Assembly: GCF_042186555.1 (NCBI RefSeq)
Contig: NC_133324.1
Span: forward strand, 137,180,156 to 137,244,155
DNA from: Aquarana catesbeiana
Taxonomy: Eukaryota; Chordata; Amphibia; Anura; Ranidae
Reading direction: 5' to 3'
Length of the DNA stretch: 64,000 nucleotides
Part shown: positions 22,271 through 33,606 of the stretch, one piece after another
How positions within the stretch are numbered: the stretch's first letter is position 1
Layout of the letters: each line of letters starts with the position of its first letter
Translations under genes and position numbers: made by a program
The notes under the pieces: generated by a model
Seen by the model: the letters and a program-made list of their open reading frames with translations, nothing else
What the model was told of the DNA's origin: nothing
Databases searched by the model: none

Positions 22271-23581
22271 CAAAGCCGCGTACACACACGATTGGATTTT
22301 CCGAGGGAAATGTGTGATGACAGGCTGATGTATGTTCCATCGGACAATTGTTGTCGGATTTTCCGCAGACAAATGTTGGATGGCAGGTTTTAAAATTTTT
22401 CTTGGACAAATATCTGTTGCCAGATTTTCCAAGCGTGTGTACACAAGTCCATCAGACAAAAGTCCAAAGTACAAACACGCATGCTGGGAAGCAAGGGCGA
22501 GCCAGAAGCAGTCGATCTTGTAAACTAGCATTCGTAATGGAGAATTAACATTCGTGACGTGGCAAATTATGAAATCTCTAAATGCAGCGCACATTCTCTT
22601 CTTCTTTAATGGGATAATAATGAAGCTGCTTTGCTGGTGATACTGATGGAGTTATTGCAAACTAATTTTCAAAGGCTTTTTTTTTTTTCTAGTGATATCA
22701 AGTATAATAATATTATGTTTTTTTTTTTCTTTTTGGGCAAGTTACCACAACACCATTATCTCACAGTTTTTAAGATCAAAGATACAACTATGTTGGTGTG
22801 CCTTGTCAATTTTACAATGTATTTTTGTTAAATGTAACTGCCTACTCCCAAACTATCATTTGAAATAAAACACATAGCCAAGTATTATTCTCCACAATTG
22901 TTTTATTGTGCATTAAAAAAAGAAAACAAATAAAATTAGACATGCTATCTGCCAATAGAACTTAACCAAAAAGTACATTCTATGCATCCACAAATATAGA
23001 ACATATAACAAATCAAATCATTATTATTCAACCAAAAAATAAAATAAAAGCCTTATGCATGTGTCCTGCTTCTTAATATAGGCAATGCCAAGAGCTGGTG
23101 AAAGCAGGGGTCTGTCATCCGGAGATAATTCCAAAAATCATCTGGATTATTCTCCTGGAGCTCCCGCAGCAAAGGCATATGACATAATTGGTCACGATTA
23201 ATAAAGCAACCAATTTTTGGTCCAAGAAATCCTCCTCATCCTGGACTGGACTTGGGTCAAAGCAATAACTCCAAGGCCAATTAAAAATAACACGTTATCT
23301 CCTCCGATTCCGCAACATGTCTGGTTGACGAACGTCCGTTCATAAACAAACTGGAAAGCATGAAAATAAAAGCGCAAACTGAAAAGCGCGAATCGTCACT
23401 CACCAAACTTCTACTAACATGAAATTAGCAGAAGGAGCTCAAAGGGTGACGCTAAAGAGCTGAAAAACCATGTAGTACGTCACTATGTGCGTTTGTATGC
23501 AAGACAAAATCCAGGTACACGCCTTTACTCAAAAGTCCGAGGTTTTGTCTGCGGAAAGTCCGATCGTGTACAAGGCTTTAA
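22271..23581. mobile_element. Large non-autonomous element with GCCGCGTACACAC ends
   Basis: aaagccgcgtacacacacga at the left is mirrored by gatcgtgtacaaggcttt at the right. Sub-terminal repeats of tccgcagacaaa type are mirrored by tttgtctgcggaaagtcc. The core (22560-23400) is AT-rich and includes poly-T tracts. At 1.3 kb it is the longest member of this end type here. Shorter relatives are at 26594, 34712, 42460, 57962 and 62764. No transposase frame is evident. Confidence 0.75.
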
Positions 23582-24460
23582 TCCTCCCTAACGAGGGCAC
23601 AGACAAATAAAAATCTGATAGGTGTTCTAATCCCTCTCCACTCTATCCAGAACTAAATAAAAAAAGCTTTGCCTTTAGTTATACTTTAAATATTCATGTG
23701 CTTGCTAGTGGCTGCTAGTGCTGTAGCTGAGCTTTCTGCCTGTACGCTTCAAGTCCTGGAAGAACTACTTGAGTCATTTACAAAACTCACATCTCTGGCA
23801 AGCGGCTGTGGTTGATGTGAAAAGAGGCTTTAATCATCAGCCTGAGATGGATGACTTACTTCTTAAGATCTGAAAGTGTGGTCTGTGCATCAAATGCATG
23901 CTTAACACACTTTTTGAAACAACTCCATCAGATTTCTGTGAAGTTTTATCCTCATGTTACAGAATTTGAATGGCAGAAAAAAAATGTAATGCTTGTGGTT
24001 GTTTTTCTATGCTACTTCTAGATTCATTGCAGCTGGAGTAAGGCAGCGGTCTGATCCATTGCCTCTATTAATTGCTGTATGTAGACTGAGGAGCGGAAGG
24101 AGTCCGGGTGGGCCCCTCTGACTCTGTAAGGACCTTTCTGGGCTCATGCTTAGTGAACTGATGTGGGAATTTCGGCTTGTTGCTCCACCGTGGTGGTGGA
24201 GGGAAAAAAACACAACAAAAACATCCCACACGGTGGAGTGATTCACAGCAGCTTCATGCACACAAAACCTTGGCCTAAGACTTGGAGGTTCTTCTCATTC
24301 TGTAGGCCAGTTGCTGTGGAAACAGTTAACAAAGGGCAGCCTTCCACTCTGTGTCTGATTGTTTAGGGCTCATTCAGCTGAACTGACACCTGTCTGAGTA
24401 AAGCCTGGATGGAAATGAGCGGTGTTCCTTCTGGAGCACTGGACAAATATTGAGACATTA
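23582..24460. other. No gene recognised; MITE tail then non-repetitive DNA
   Basis: Bases 23582-23691 (aaaaaaagctttgcctttag, then tatactttaa) resemble the right end of the element at 33895-35172. The remainder has no assigned feature. Confidence 0.35.
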
Positions 24461-24466
24461 AAAAAA

Positions 24467-24500
<34 letters not shown>

Positions 24501-24556
24501 TACACATACATATAATATATCGATTTACACAGTATATAATATCTATACACATACGT

Positions 24557-24607
<51 letters not shown>
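24461..24607. repeat. Oligo(A) plus (TA)n microsatellite
   Basis: A run of about 24 A, then alternating TA with cacata interruptions, then a long pure TA array to 24607, directly abutting the Tc1 element. The frames across it (Lys and Tyr-Ile repeats) are artefacts. Confidence 0.95.
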
Positions 24608-24612
<5 letters not shown>

Positions 24613-24617
24613 AAATA

Positions 24618-25159
24618 CAGTGGGGACAGAAAGTATTCAGACCCCCTTAAATTTTTCACTCTTTGTTATATTGCAGCCATTTTCTAAAATCATTTAAGTT
24701 CATTTTTTTCCTCATTAATGTACACACAGCACCCCATATTGACAGAAAAACACAGAATTGTTGACATTTTTGCAGATTTATTAAAAAAGAAAAACTGAAA
24801 TATCACATGGTCCTAAGTATTCAGACCCTTTGCTCAGTATTTAGTAGAAGCACCCTTTTGATCTAATACAGCCATGAGTCTTTTTGGGAAAGATGCAACA
24901 AGTTTTTCACACCTGGATTTGGGGATGCTCTGCCATTCCTCCTTGCAGATCCTCTCCAGTTCTGTCAGGTTGGATGGTAAATGTTGGTGGACAGCCATTT
25001 TTAGGTCTCTCCAGAGATGCTCAATTGAGTTTAAGTCAGGGCTCTGGCTGGGCCATTCAAGAACAGTCACGGAGTTGTTGTAAAGCCACTTCTTCATTAT
25101 TTTAGCTGTGTGCTTAGAGTGAAAAATTTAAGGGGTCTGAATACTTTCCGTCCCCATTG
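24618..25159 (-). mobile_element. Internally deleted Tc1 transposon
   Basis: cagtggggacagaaagtatt at the left is mirrored by atactttccgtccccattg at the right, with TA at 24616-24617 and 25160-25161. The body is only about 540 bp, against roughly 1.6 kb for full-length Tc1 elements. It retains the last third of the transposase gene on the minus strand. Confidence 0.9.
24834..25097 (-). pseudogene. Tc1 transposase C-terminal remnant
   Basis: About 87 codons of the C-terminal end of a Tc1-family DDE transposase. The segment VLEWPSQSPDLNSIEHLWRD carries the characteristic WP-QSPDLNPIEHLW-like motif, and the Glu of IEHLW is the third catalytic acid of the family. The helix-turn-helix DNA-binding domain and the first two Asp residues are deleted, so the product cannot be active. 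The upstream junction at about 25098 leads straight to the right inverted repeat. The open frames on the other strand are its shadows. Confidence 0.9.
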
Positions 25160-25255
25160 TATGTTCTAATGGTTGTCCAAAGAAAAGCCACATTATTTTT
25201 TAGCATGGAGGTATCACATTGTGCTTTTATGTGTATATTTTCTGTAAATGCTTAA

Positions 25256-25724
25256 AGCGGAGTTCCACCCACTTTTGAGAGGTGGTCCTAAACGAAAGAC
25301 CACCTCTCCACTTTTTGGATATTAAAAAATGTTTTTTTCTTCTAACAGAACTTTTTATGAAATACAGCCTGTACCTCCGATCGATCCAGTCCACGGCGCA
25401 GGACGTCATATCCTTTTTGTGCGGCGAGCCCCCCCCCGATGTCTTCTGGGACCTGTGTGTGTCCTAGAAGACAGCTGGCCATTCACAAAGTGCCGCACGA
25501 CTCGCGCATGCGTAGTAGGAAACGCGCAGTGAAGTCGCAAGGCTTGACTGCCGGTTTCCCTTAGAATTGCAGCGCATGCACCCGATCCGATGGACAGATC
25601 GGCCTCGGGGGGCCGACATCGCGGGCTCCCTGGACAGGTAAATGTCCTTATTAAAAGTCAGCAGCTACAGTGTTTGTAGCTGCTGACTGTAAAAAAAAAA
25701 AAAATTTGCGGGTGGAACACCGCT
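25256..25724. mobile_element. TTAA MITE with AGCGGAGTTCCACCC ends
   Basis: ttaaagcggagttccaccca at 25252 pairs with gcgggtggaacaccgcttta at the right, TTAA at both ends. A sub-terminal palindrome, gtcagcagctacagtgtttg / tagctgctgac, sits near 25657-25688, and ggacaggtaaatg near 25633. Relatives are at 28455, 30545 and 13733. Confidence 0.85.
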
Positions 25725-25728
25725 TTAA

Positions 25729-26593
25729 GTTGTAGATAGCACAGGCTTAGTATTGCAAACAATGTTTTAATGGGGTCCCAACGCTTTGCAGTGCAAACAG
25801 TGTGGAGAGAATGAAAGAGTAGTGCTGAACACAATGCCGCCCTAATTTTCAATTAACAAGTCAGAAAAAAAATTTACAGATTTAAATCTCATGTTGAGAG
25901 TAGGCAACCTAAAGATGGTGACACATTTTAGACACCACAGTCCAGTTTAAGACATGTTTGATAAACAACTGACAGAGTTAAAAAGAATGCAGAAGCATCA
26001 TAATCCTTACTTACCAGGGTTTTCTAAAGACTACTGATGAGTCCCTTTTTTCAATGGTCAAAAAGAGTCTGGATAATAGTTTGTGGAACACATATGTGTC
26101 AGACAAGGTGTAGTGACCTATATTGTGACCTAGAGCTGACAATTTCTCAAATTCTCAACTTCATATTCCACAACTTTTACAGAAATGGAGTTACCCTTAT
26201 AAAATGTGGCTTTATGTACAAGAAGATACCAAACAGATGGACAGTTAATGAGCCTAATCTACAAGGTCCAGAAGGCTAATGAGACACATTAGACATCTTA
26301 AGAGAAACATATGTTAAATTTGGTATCTAGTAACAAATCATAATTTCATTCTCCTAAATAATATGATAGTCTTTGGATTGTGAAACCTTGTTATATGGGA
26401 ATATCCTGTAGAAGTAGACAGGCTAGATAGCATTAGGAGATTTCTGCTGGAGCAATATAAAAGGCTCCAGCACCCCTTCAACACACCCTCGGGCCTTTTG
26501 ACTGAGTGGGGGTAACTCAGGGACACCTTCTCTAGAGGATGAAGAAAAGCTGTTGCTCTGAGCTCTTGCTTATCGTCAAAACTATGAGGAATA
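25729..26593. other. No gene recognised
   Basis: AT-rich, no transposon ends that I can pair. The frames (for example 26037-26279) have no domain. Confidence 0.35.
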
Positions 26594-27009
26594 CTAATGC
26601 CGCGTACACACGAGCGGAATTTCCGTTGGAAAAATCTTGGATGGTTTTTCCCACGGAATTCCGCTCAAGCTTGCCTTGCATACACACGGTCACACAAATG
26701 TTCGCTGAACTTTTGACCGTCAAGAACGCGGTGACGTACAACACTATGACGAGCCGAGAAAATTAAGTTCAATGCTTCCGAGCATGCGTCGAATTGTTTC
26801 CGAGCATGTGTAGGAATTTTGCGCGTCGGAATTGGTACAGACGATTGGAATTTCCGACCGAAAAATTGAGAACATGCTATCAATCTTTTGCTGGCGGGTA
26901 TTCCGCCAGCAAAAGTCCGATGGAGCATACACACGGTCGCATTTTCTGACCAAAAGCTCTCATCGGTCTTTTGCTGGCCGAATTTCCGATCGTGTGTACG
27001 GGGCATTAG
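26594..27009. mobile_element. CTAATGCCGCGTACACACG-type MITE
   Basis: ctaatgccgcgtacacacga is mirrored by tcgtgtgtacggggcattag. The interior alternates ttccgac and gtcggaa motifs with many inverted sub-repeats, producing long frames on both strands (26539-27023). The same family is at 57962-58396 and, with a changed left end, at 62764-63190. Confidence 0.85.
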
Positions 27010-27836
27010 AGTCATTTATCTGAGTCATGACACTGATATAGCAGCTTGGATTTATGTTGCAAGCAATTCAGACTCTGCACTGAACCAAAGATCAAGTGGC
27101 TGTCACTTAAAGGGTGACTCCTATTTGGTAAGAAAATAAAATAATAAAACAGCTTGTACAATTGCTACACAAGGCATAGTGTAATTTAATGTTAAACTTC
27201 ACTTTTTCGTTTCAGTCTGCCTCTGCTTTTTTTTCCCTGTAAAATTCAATGCATAAAGTCAACATGGAGGTCTTATATACACAGTTGGTGTACAGAACTT
27301 CCACAGAAATGTCCTTTGCTTCCTTTGTTTAAATTGGCTCACTGATTTTCCAAGAAAACTACAGATTAAAAAAAATTTTTTTGAGCATTCTCCGCAATGG
27401 GAATTATATTTTTGGTGAGATACTCCCTAGGGGTTAATTACTTTTAAAGGGATGAAGACACTGCAACTGCACTGTTAAAGGCTGTTGCAGACTCAGACCT
27501 TGTGTGTGTGTACCAGAACCCCATGTGCACCTCTTGAAAGACTTCAGACCAGGCTTGTTGCGGTTAACAACTTTTAGAAAACGTGCGGCATGATAGACAT
27601 AACATGGCAGAATGTCCTTTCCCTCTCTAACGCTAGTAGTGTTGACTCCAGACTGGCTGTATTGGTAAAGTCCTTGTGGGTGAAGTCCATGGCTGGCATG
27701 TCTCCATGGATGAAATTCAAGCTTGGGCAAATTCCGGTGCTCCATAGAAGAACGGCAAGTCTCAGTGTGTCCAGCACAATCCTGACCTTTTGTTCACTGA
27801 TCTGACCCGACCCTTAAGATCCGACCCTCAGCCTTT
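27010..27836. other. No gene recognised
   Basis: Non-repetitive in appearance. The 103-codon minus-strand frame at 27434-27745 has no recognisable domain and is contradicted by an overlapping plus-strand frame. Confidence 0.35.
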
Positions 27837-27990
27837 GAAATTATTATTGTACAGGATTTATATAGCGCCAACAACGCTTTACAATTTAGAGGGGGGACAG
27901 TACAATTACAATACAGTTCAATAGAGAAGGAATATGAGGGCCATGATCGTGGAGCTTACAATCTAAAGATCACAGGACAGGAGGCTGGAC
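27837..27990 (-). mobile_element. L2-type LINE/SINE 3' tail, inverted
   Basis: attattattgtacaggattt and tatagcgccaacaacgcttt are the reverse complement of the tail at 55300-55360 (aaagcgctacataaactgta, ggcgctatataaaacctg, then aataat repeats). tggagcttacaatctaaag is the mirror of the agattgtaagctcc motif of the SINE at 43588. Only the 3' end is present. Confidence 0.75.
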
Positions 27991-28035
27991 CTCAAAAGCC
28001 CATGAAATGAGAGCAGTAGAACTTACCAGAGTTAA

Positions 28036-28450
28036 AGTGATTGTACAGTCTTGTTTCTATTTTCTATAAAAACAACAAACTTGTCATACTTACCTGCCCT
28101 GTTGCAGTGGATTTGCACAGAGTAGCCCAGATCCTCCTCTTCTTGGGTCTCACTTTGGCGCTCCTGGCCCCTCCCTCCTGTTGAGTGCCCACACAACAAG
28201 CAGCTTGCTATGTGGGCACCCGAGCCGAGCTTCAGCTCCCTGTGTCCATTCAGATATGGAGCTGTGGTTTGGCCCGGCTCTCTCTCCTGATCAGCCAATG
28301 GTGCCGCTGCTGTGTCTCAGCCAATCAAGAGGGAGAGTCCCAGATGGCCGAGACACTTGTGCACATCGCTGGGCAGAGATGGGGCTCCGGTTAGTATTAG
28401 TGGCGCTGAGGGGGGCTGAGGGGGCTGCTGCACACAGAAGGTTTTTCATC
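28036..28450. mobile_element. TTAAAGTGATTGTA MITE, right end truncated
   Basis: ttaaagtgattgtacagtct starts the copy after TTAA (28032-28035). The body matches the copy at 17063-17495 (catacttacctgcc, cagcttgctatg, ttgtgcacatcgctgg, cacacagaaggttttt). The usual right end (cctttacaaccacttta) is missing and the next MITE begins at the TTAA at 28451. Confidence 0.75.
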
Positions 28451-28454
28451 TTAA

Positions 28455-28708
28455 AGCAGAGTTCTACCCATATAAAAGTCAGCAGCTACAAAAAGTGTAG
28501 CTGCTGACTTTTAATAATCAGACGCTCACCTGTCCCATGGTCCATCGATGTGGGCGAAAGAAGCCCCGCTCCTCTCCCCCTTCTCTCTGTGGCGCCGTCA
28601 TTGTCACTGTGGGAGGGGGAAGAGGTGAACATGCTTCCGGCGCCGCAGTGCCCGGGAGGAAGTGGGAGCTGGATCCCTCTAAAAAGAGGGTATCCGCCCC
28701 CCCCAAAA
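28455..28708. mobile_element. Left part of an AGCRGAGTTCTACCC MITE
   Basis: ttaaagcagagttctaccca and the sub-terminal palindrome agtcagcagctac / gtagctgctgact match the family at 25256 and 30545. The right end is not found; the copy abuts a truncated piggyBac-like element. Confidence 0.6.
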
Positions 28709-30480
28709 CAAAATGACATGCCAAATGCTCCGGTGCCCTCCGCCACTTACCGGATCCATTGGCAGTGGCGGAGGCGTTCGGATCTTCACCCTGGCTGGGC
28801 ATGGAGACGAGTGAGGGGAAGATGGCCCCCACCTGTCTCCATAACGATGCAGGTAGGAAGCGACGTCAAAACGTCACTTCCGCCCACAGCTCTTAAAGGG
28901 CCATTTCTTTAAATAATTTTTGTAGCCTCCCTGGCGGTTTTCCCGAGTGTGGCTCGGGGGTTAAAATTCAGTACCATTAGCGGTAACCCCGAGCCACACT
29001 TGGGATCGCATTGCAGGATCCTGGGGAGGCGTTACTTACCTTGTCCCCGGGATCCTGCGATGTCCCCCGCAGTGTCCGAGGGCTCCGTCCTCCTCCGAAG
29101 CCTCTCCGTGCCAGGCTCCGTTCCCTGCGAGCGGCGCAACGCACGGGGGCGGAGCCTGGCGGCAAATTCAAAAAAATGTCAAAATCATAACACATACAGT
29201 ACTGTAATCTTACAGATTACAGTACTGTATGAAATGATTTCACATCCCTTTTGTCCCCAGTGCTCTGGCCCATGCCCTGCATGCAGTTTTACATGATATA
29301 CACTGTTCTTTCTGCCTGGAAACTGGAGATTGTCCATAGCAACCAAAAAGTGTCCCTTTACGTCAAAAGTGGCTTTAGACCAGCTAGAAAACAGCGATAG
29401 TAAATTAGAACACTTGCAGAATTGAGCGATAGTGAATTGTGGGGAAATTTATTTTATTACTATTTTTTTAAATTTTTTTTAATTATTTATTTTTATTTAT
29501 TATATTATAATTTATGTTTTTGTGTTTCAAACTTTATCATACCCGGGATATCTACTAGACTCTGGTTTGGACAGATTTAAGTGTGTTATTGTTAAGATTT
29601 ACAGACCTACAATATAAAACGCCAAATTTCCATGCAAAATAATTGTACCGCTTTCAGCACCTAAAATCCGAAATAATCATACCGCCAGGGAGGTTAAATG
29701 ACAATTTTTTTTTTTTTTTTTTAATTATTGCATTAAAATGTAAATATGAGGTCTTTTTGACCCCAGATCTCATATTTAAGAGGTCCTGTCATGCTTTTTT
29801 TCTATTACAAGGGATTACATTCCTTGTAATAGGAATAAAAGTGACACATTTTTTTTTTTTTAAACAGTGTAAAAAAAAAAAAAAAAAAGCTAAAATAAAT
29901 AATAAAAAAAAACTTTTCTAAATGCGCCCTGTCCCACCGAGCTTACATGCAGAAGCGAACGCATATGTGAGTAGCGTCCTAATATGAAAATGGTGTTCAA
30001 ACCACACATGTGAGGTATCGCCGCGATTGGTAGAGCGAGAGCAATAATTCTAGTCCTAGAGCTCCTCTGTAACTTAAAAAATGCAACCTGTAGAATTTTT
30101 TAAACGTCGCCTATGGAGATTTTTAAGGGTAAAAGTTTGTCGCCATTCTACAAGCGGGCGCAATTTTGAAGCGTGACATGTTGGGTATCAATTTACTCGG
30201 TGTAACATTATCTTTCACAATATAAAAAAAATTGGGCTAACTTTACTGTTGTCTCATTTTTTAATTCAAAAAGAGTATTTTTTCCAAAAAAAGTGTGCTT
30301 GTAAGACCGCTGCGCAAATACGGTGTGACAGAAAGTATTGCAACGACCGCCATTTTATTCTCTAGGGTGTTAGAAAAAAAAAATGTATAATGTTTGGGGG
30401 TTCTAAGTAATTTTCTAGCAAAAAAAATGTTTTTAACTTGTAAACAACACATCTCAAAAAGAGGCTCGGTCCTTAAGTGG
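28709..30480 (-). mobile_element. piggyBac-like element (inverted), 5' truncated, with nested MITE
   Basis: The reverse complement matches the element at 60033-61220: ggtccttaagtgg ends at 30480 beside TTAA, and ctaagtaattttctagcaaa, cctatggagatttttaaggg, and aagatggc with acgagtgag recur in the other copy. It is truncated at about 28709. The TTAA MITE 28926-29693 is inserted in the middle. The sequence is non-coding, with mitochondrial- or protein-like frames absent. Confidence 0.8.
28926..29693 (-). mobile_element. 768-bp TTAA MITE with CCTCCCTGG ends (copy 2, inverted)
   Basis: This is the reverse complement of 10678-11442 nearly base for base, as far as I can compare by eye: gcggtaaccccgagccacac, aaaaatgtcaaaatcataac, agtagatatcccgggtatg and others match. 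TTAA follows at 29694-29697. The left flank is gtag instead of TTAA, so that side has mutated or been altered. Confidence 0.9.
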
Positions 30481-30544
30481 TTAAATGCACAGGAAAATAG
30501 TTATAACATGCATGGATTATGCCGTGTCTCTATAGGTACCTTAA

Positions 30545-30973
30545 AGTGGAACTTCCACTCATTTGTCTCCTCCGACCCTCCAGTTCCACATTTGGGACCT
30601 TTCGGGGGGAGGGGGGGGGGAGTGGATACCTGTCTTTGACAGGTATCCTGTTCCCACTTCTGGGAGTCTGGGCCGTGGCGAATTACGTCACAGCTCAGCT
30701 CCCTCTTCCTTCCCCTGCCACCGAGCCAGTAGGAGAGCTCTGCGGTGCCTCGCGCATGCGCAGTAGGGACCCGGTGTGAAGCCGTAATGCTACACTGCCG
30801 GGTTCCCTTACTTGCAATGTCAGCGGCAGCACCCGACAGATGATGGAAGCATCAGCTGCGGTACCGACATCGCTGGTCTCCAGGACAGGTAAGTGTCCGA
30901 TTATTAGAAGTCAGCAGCTACAGTATGTGTAGCTGCTGGCTTTAATTTTTTCAGATGTGGGCAGACCTCCGCT
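30545..30973. mobile_element. TTAAAGTGGAACTTCC MITE
   Basis: ttaaagtggaacttccactc at 30541 is loosely mirrored by gggcagacctccgcttta. It contains a tcagcagctacagtatgtgt / tagctgctgg palindrome, a G-rich run at 30604-30621, and the splice-donor-like string ggacaggtaagtg at 30883-30895. Confidence 0.75.
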
Positions 30974-31539
30974 TTATTGGAAAAAGAACAAGTTATTTCT
31001 ACGCAAGCTATCTTATGACACCTGGAGTGGTTTATAAATAATTAAAAAACAAACAAAGCTATTCTACATAACAGATGTATCTAAACTGTACAAACGGATT
31101 CTAAAGTGATAAACTGGTAGAAAAGAAGATACAAGAAACCTTTTCTACTGCCAGACATGTTTGCTATTATTATGAAAATATTACGGTATGTCCTCCGCTT
31201 GTTATTTTATAAACAGTTGATCATATTGTGATATAGTATCTGATAAGCACATGTTTTGTCTGAAAACGATTTGCTTCTTTATTGGAACAGTTTGTGTTTT
31301 CCATCTCTGTGGTAGAACGCTGCACGGCTGTATTCGATAAGGTTTTAATAACAATATTTTATTTCCTTTGGAGGTGTGATTTTTTTTTAAGGGTGTTTGA
31401 TAAGAAAGTCAAAAAGCTTGAACCATGCATATAAAAATTGGGGAAACATGTAACTTAGTACATGTGAACCCAATCACTAAAATATTTTATGAGCTTTAAC
31501 ATGTTTAACAGTTTTAGGCACTTTCAGCAGCTGATTTAA

Positions 31540-32240
31540 AGCATTTGTTACCCTAAAAAAATGGATCCTGTTCCCTTAAAGCATGTTATACAGCACAGTT
31601 CTTATGCTGTGTAATTTGGCCCCCTGTATCACCTAAAATACCCGGTTGATCCTGACAGTTTCTGCCCTCCCCCCCCCTGTAAACTGACCACGGTTTATCA
31701 AGGCTGCTGAGCCCTGACACTGTGCTTAGTTAATGTGCCTCCATTATCTGCAGCTCTCCTCTCTGCTCCTGTGTCCTCCTCCCCCCTCCCCTCCCTGCCT
31801 GTCAGCTAGTCTGTGTGAGCCACCCCTCCACTCCCCTTGTAGCACCGCTTCAAGCAGTGCAAACATTACTGCTCACAATCACTACCAGCCCCACTGCTAG
31901 TATAACATGTAGTATGTAGTATTCATCTTTTAAATATCTTATTCTTTCTCCCTGATCAGCGGTTACATGACCGCCCGTCGCTCTATTCCTCCATTGTATA
32001 CACTAGGGAGGGAGGTCACGTGACCGCCCGGCAGATGTCAGAGGGAGATATCGGCCCCTGCCTCCCTAGTACATACATCCAAGAGAGAGAGAGAGAGACG
32101 GGCGGTCACGTGACCGCTGATCGGGAGAAGGAAAAAAGGCATTTAGAAGATGAATTTTAAAAAACGGCATACAGTAATTACTACAGGTTATACTAGCAGT
32201 GGGGCTGGCAGTGCTTGTGTGCACTGCCTTAACAACCCCT
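31540..32240. mobile_element. TTAA-flanked composite repeat with internal palindrome
   Basis: TTAA at 31536-31539 and 32241-32244 bracket the unit. Inside, agccccactgctagtataac (left) is the mirror of gttatactagcagtggggct (right), and ctgatcagcggt with tcacgtgaccgcc motifs recurs in both orientations. Left and right extremes do not match each other well, so two insertions may be superimposed. A GA microsatellite lies at 32082-32098. Confidence 0.6.
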
Positions 32241-32350
32241 TTAAAGGATAAGTTCATTTAAAAAAAAAAATTATACATGCACACATTTGTGCAGGTAAAA
32301 AGTGTGCAATGGGTTATCACCTGGATAGGTGGGTGACAGCGTCTATTTAA

Positions 32351-32574
32351 AGCAGACCTCCAGCTGACCCCCTCCCCCATTTTTTATTGGCCCTGCTTAC
32401 CTGAAGGTGGTATCTGCACATTTCAGATACTCACCCATTCAGTGGATCCACCCTTGTCTGCTGAGATCCTCTCATGCCCAGTCACAGCTCTGCAGAAGTA
32501 ACAGCGGGATACTTCTGCAGGATGGGAGGAGGGGTGGAATTAAAGGAACGTGTGGAAGAGGATGAAGGTCTACC
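32351..32574. mobile_element. Short TTAA MITE with AGCAGACCTCCAGC end
   Basis: ttaaagcagacctccagctg at 32347 faces gaaggtctaccttaa ending at 32578. The inverted repeats are short and imperfect. Its right TTAA is shared with the left TTAA of the next element. Confidence 0.6.
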
Positions 32575-32578
32575 TTAA

Positions 32579-32999
32579 AGTGGTTGTAAACTCTGTTACG
32601 CCACTTTTACCTACAGGTAAGCCTATAAAAAGGATTACCTATAGGTACTGTGAATATCTCTTAAACTTGCACAGTTTAGGAGATATTCAGGATATGCGGT
32701 GCTGCCAACATCATCGGCGCATGCGCACTGAAGAAACGGCTTGCTGGTGCCGTTTCTTCAGGACTCATGCTGTGACGTCATCGCGGCTCCAGCCAATCAC
32801 AGCGCCGGAGCCGCGAACCCGTAAGTAACTCCAGTGGAAGATGTTGGCCGTGTACTCGGAGTGCCGACGCCAATTCAGGGCATCGTTCTGAGGTAAGTAT
32901 TTCATAATGAGCTAGTATGCAATGCATACTAGCTCATTATGCCTTTGTCTTGCAGGGTTTGTTTTTGTTTTTTGTTTTATTTCAAGGTTTACAACCTCT
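32579..32999 (+). mobile_element. TTAA MITE with intron-like hairpin (copy 2)
   Basis: ttaaagtggttgtaaactct and aggtttacaacctctttaa are the ends. Near the right side aggtaagtat (32891) is followed by a perfect hairpin, ataatgagctagtatgcaat/ gcatactagctcattat, and then by tgcctttgtcttgcag (acceptor-like, ending at about 32955). The copy supplies the empty site for the insertion in copy 3 at 35692. Confidence 0.85.
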
Positions 33000-33113
33000 T
33001 TAACAACAATATTGAGGGTCTTGTCCCTAAATACTAACAGCATTAAAGCCCAGCTTCAGGAAAAGTAAAAATGCTCCCTTGCAGTCGGGCTGCCTCTGCA
33101 CTGCAGGGATTAA

Positions 33114-33323
33114 AGTGGTTGTAAAGCTCAGACATGAAATATGAATTAAGCATATCCCTCTATAGTGTGTACTTGTCTCAATTGAAAGCACTAAGTGTCA
33201 ACTTTTGTCTGTTGCATGGTTCCTCTGCTATCGGCATGAGCCACTTTTGACAAGTTCCCCTGACACCATGAGAAAAATAGTGACAGTGGAAGGAACTCCA
33301 GCTGATAGACAGCCTCAGCTGTG

Positions 33324-33377
<54 letters not shown>

Positions 33378-33606
33378 GGGCATGTCCCTTCCCTCCAATC
33401 AGCTGTCAAAGTTCTCCTCACTGAGCTTTGCAGAGTGTAACTTCAGCTCTCTGCCCACTTTTTTCTGAGCTCTCAGACAAGCTTTAAAATTCAGCACTTT
33501 GAACGGATGTAGAGAACAAAGGGCTGCAGATAGACAAGTGTATCCTCTATGTGTATCAACTGAGGCCAGTCACTTTGCTGGGTATTTGTAATGGTTTACA
33601 ACCACT
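33114..33606. mobile_element. TTAAAGTGGTTGTAAAG MITE with microsatellite
   Basis: ttaaagtggttgtaaagctc at 33110 is mirrored by atggtttacaaccactttaa ending at 33610; TTAA on both sides. A (TG)n array followed by a G run is embedded at 33323-33380. Sub-terminal tatccctctatagtgtg and tgtatcctctatgtgtatc are partly mirrored. Confidence 0.85.
33323..33380 (+). repeat. (TG)n microsatellite followed by a G20 run
   Basis: About 38 bp of TG/GT dinucleotides run directly into about 20 consecutive G. The plus-strand frame reads Cys-Val repeats then poly-Gly, an artefact. Confidence 0.95.

Noticed and set aside
22157..22594. 145-codon minus-strand frame
   Set aside because: Overlaps the end of the element at 22271-23581 and shows no domain.
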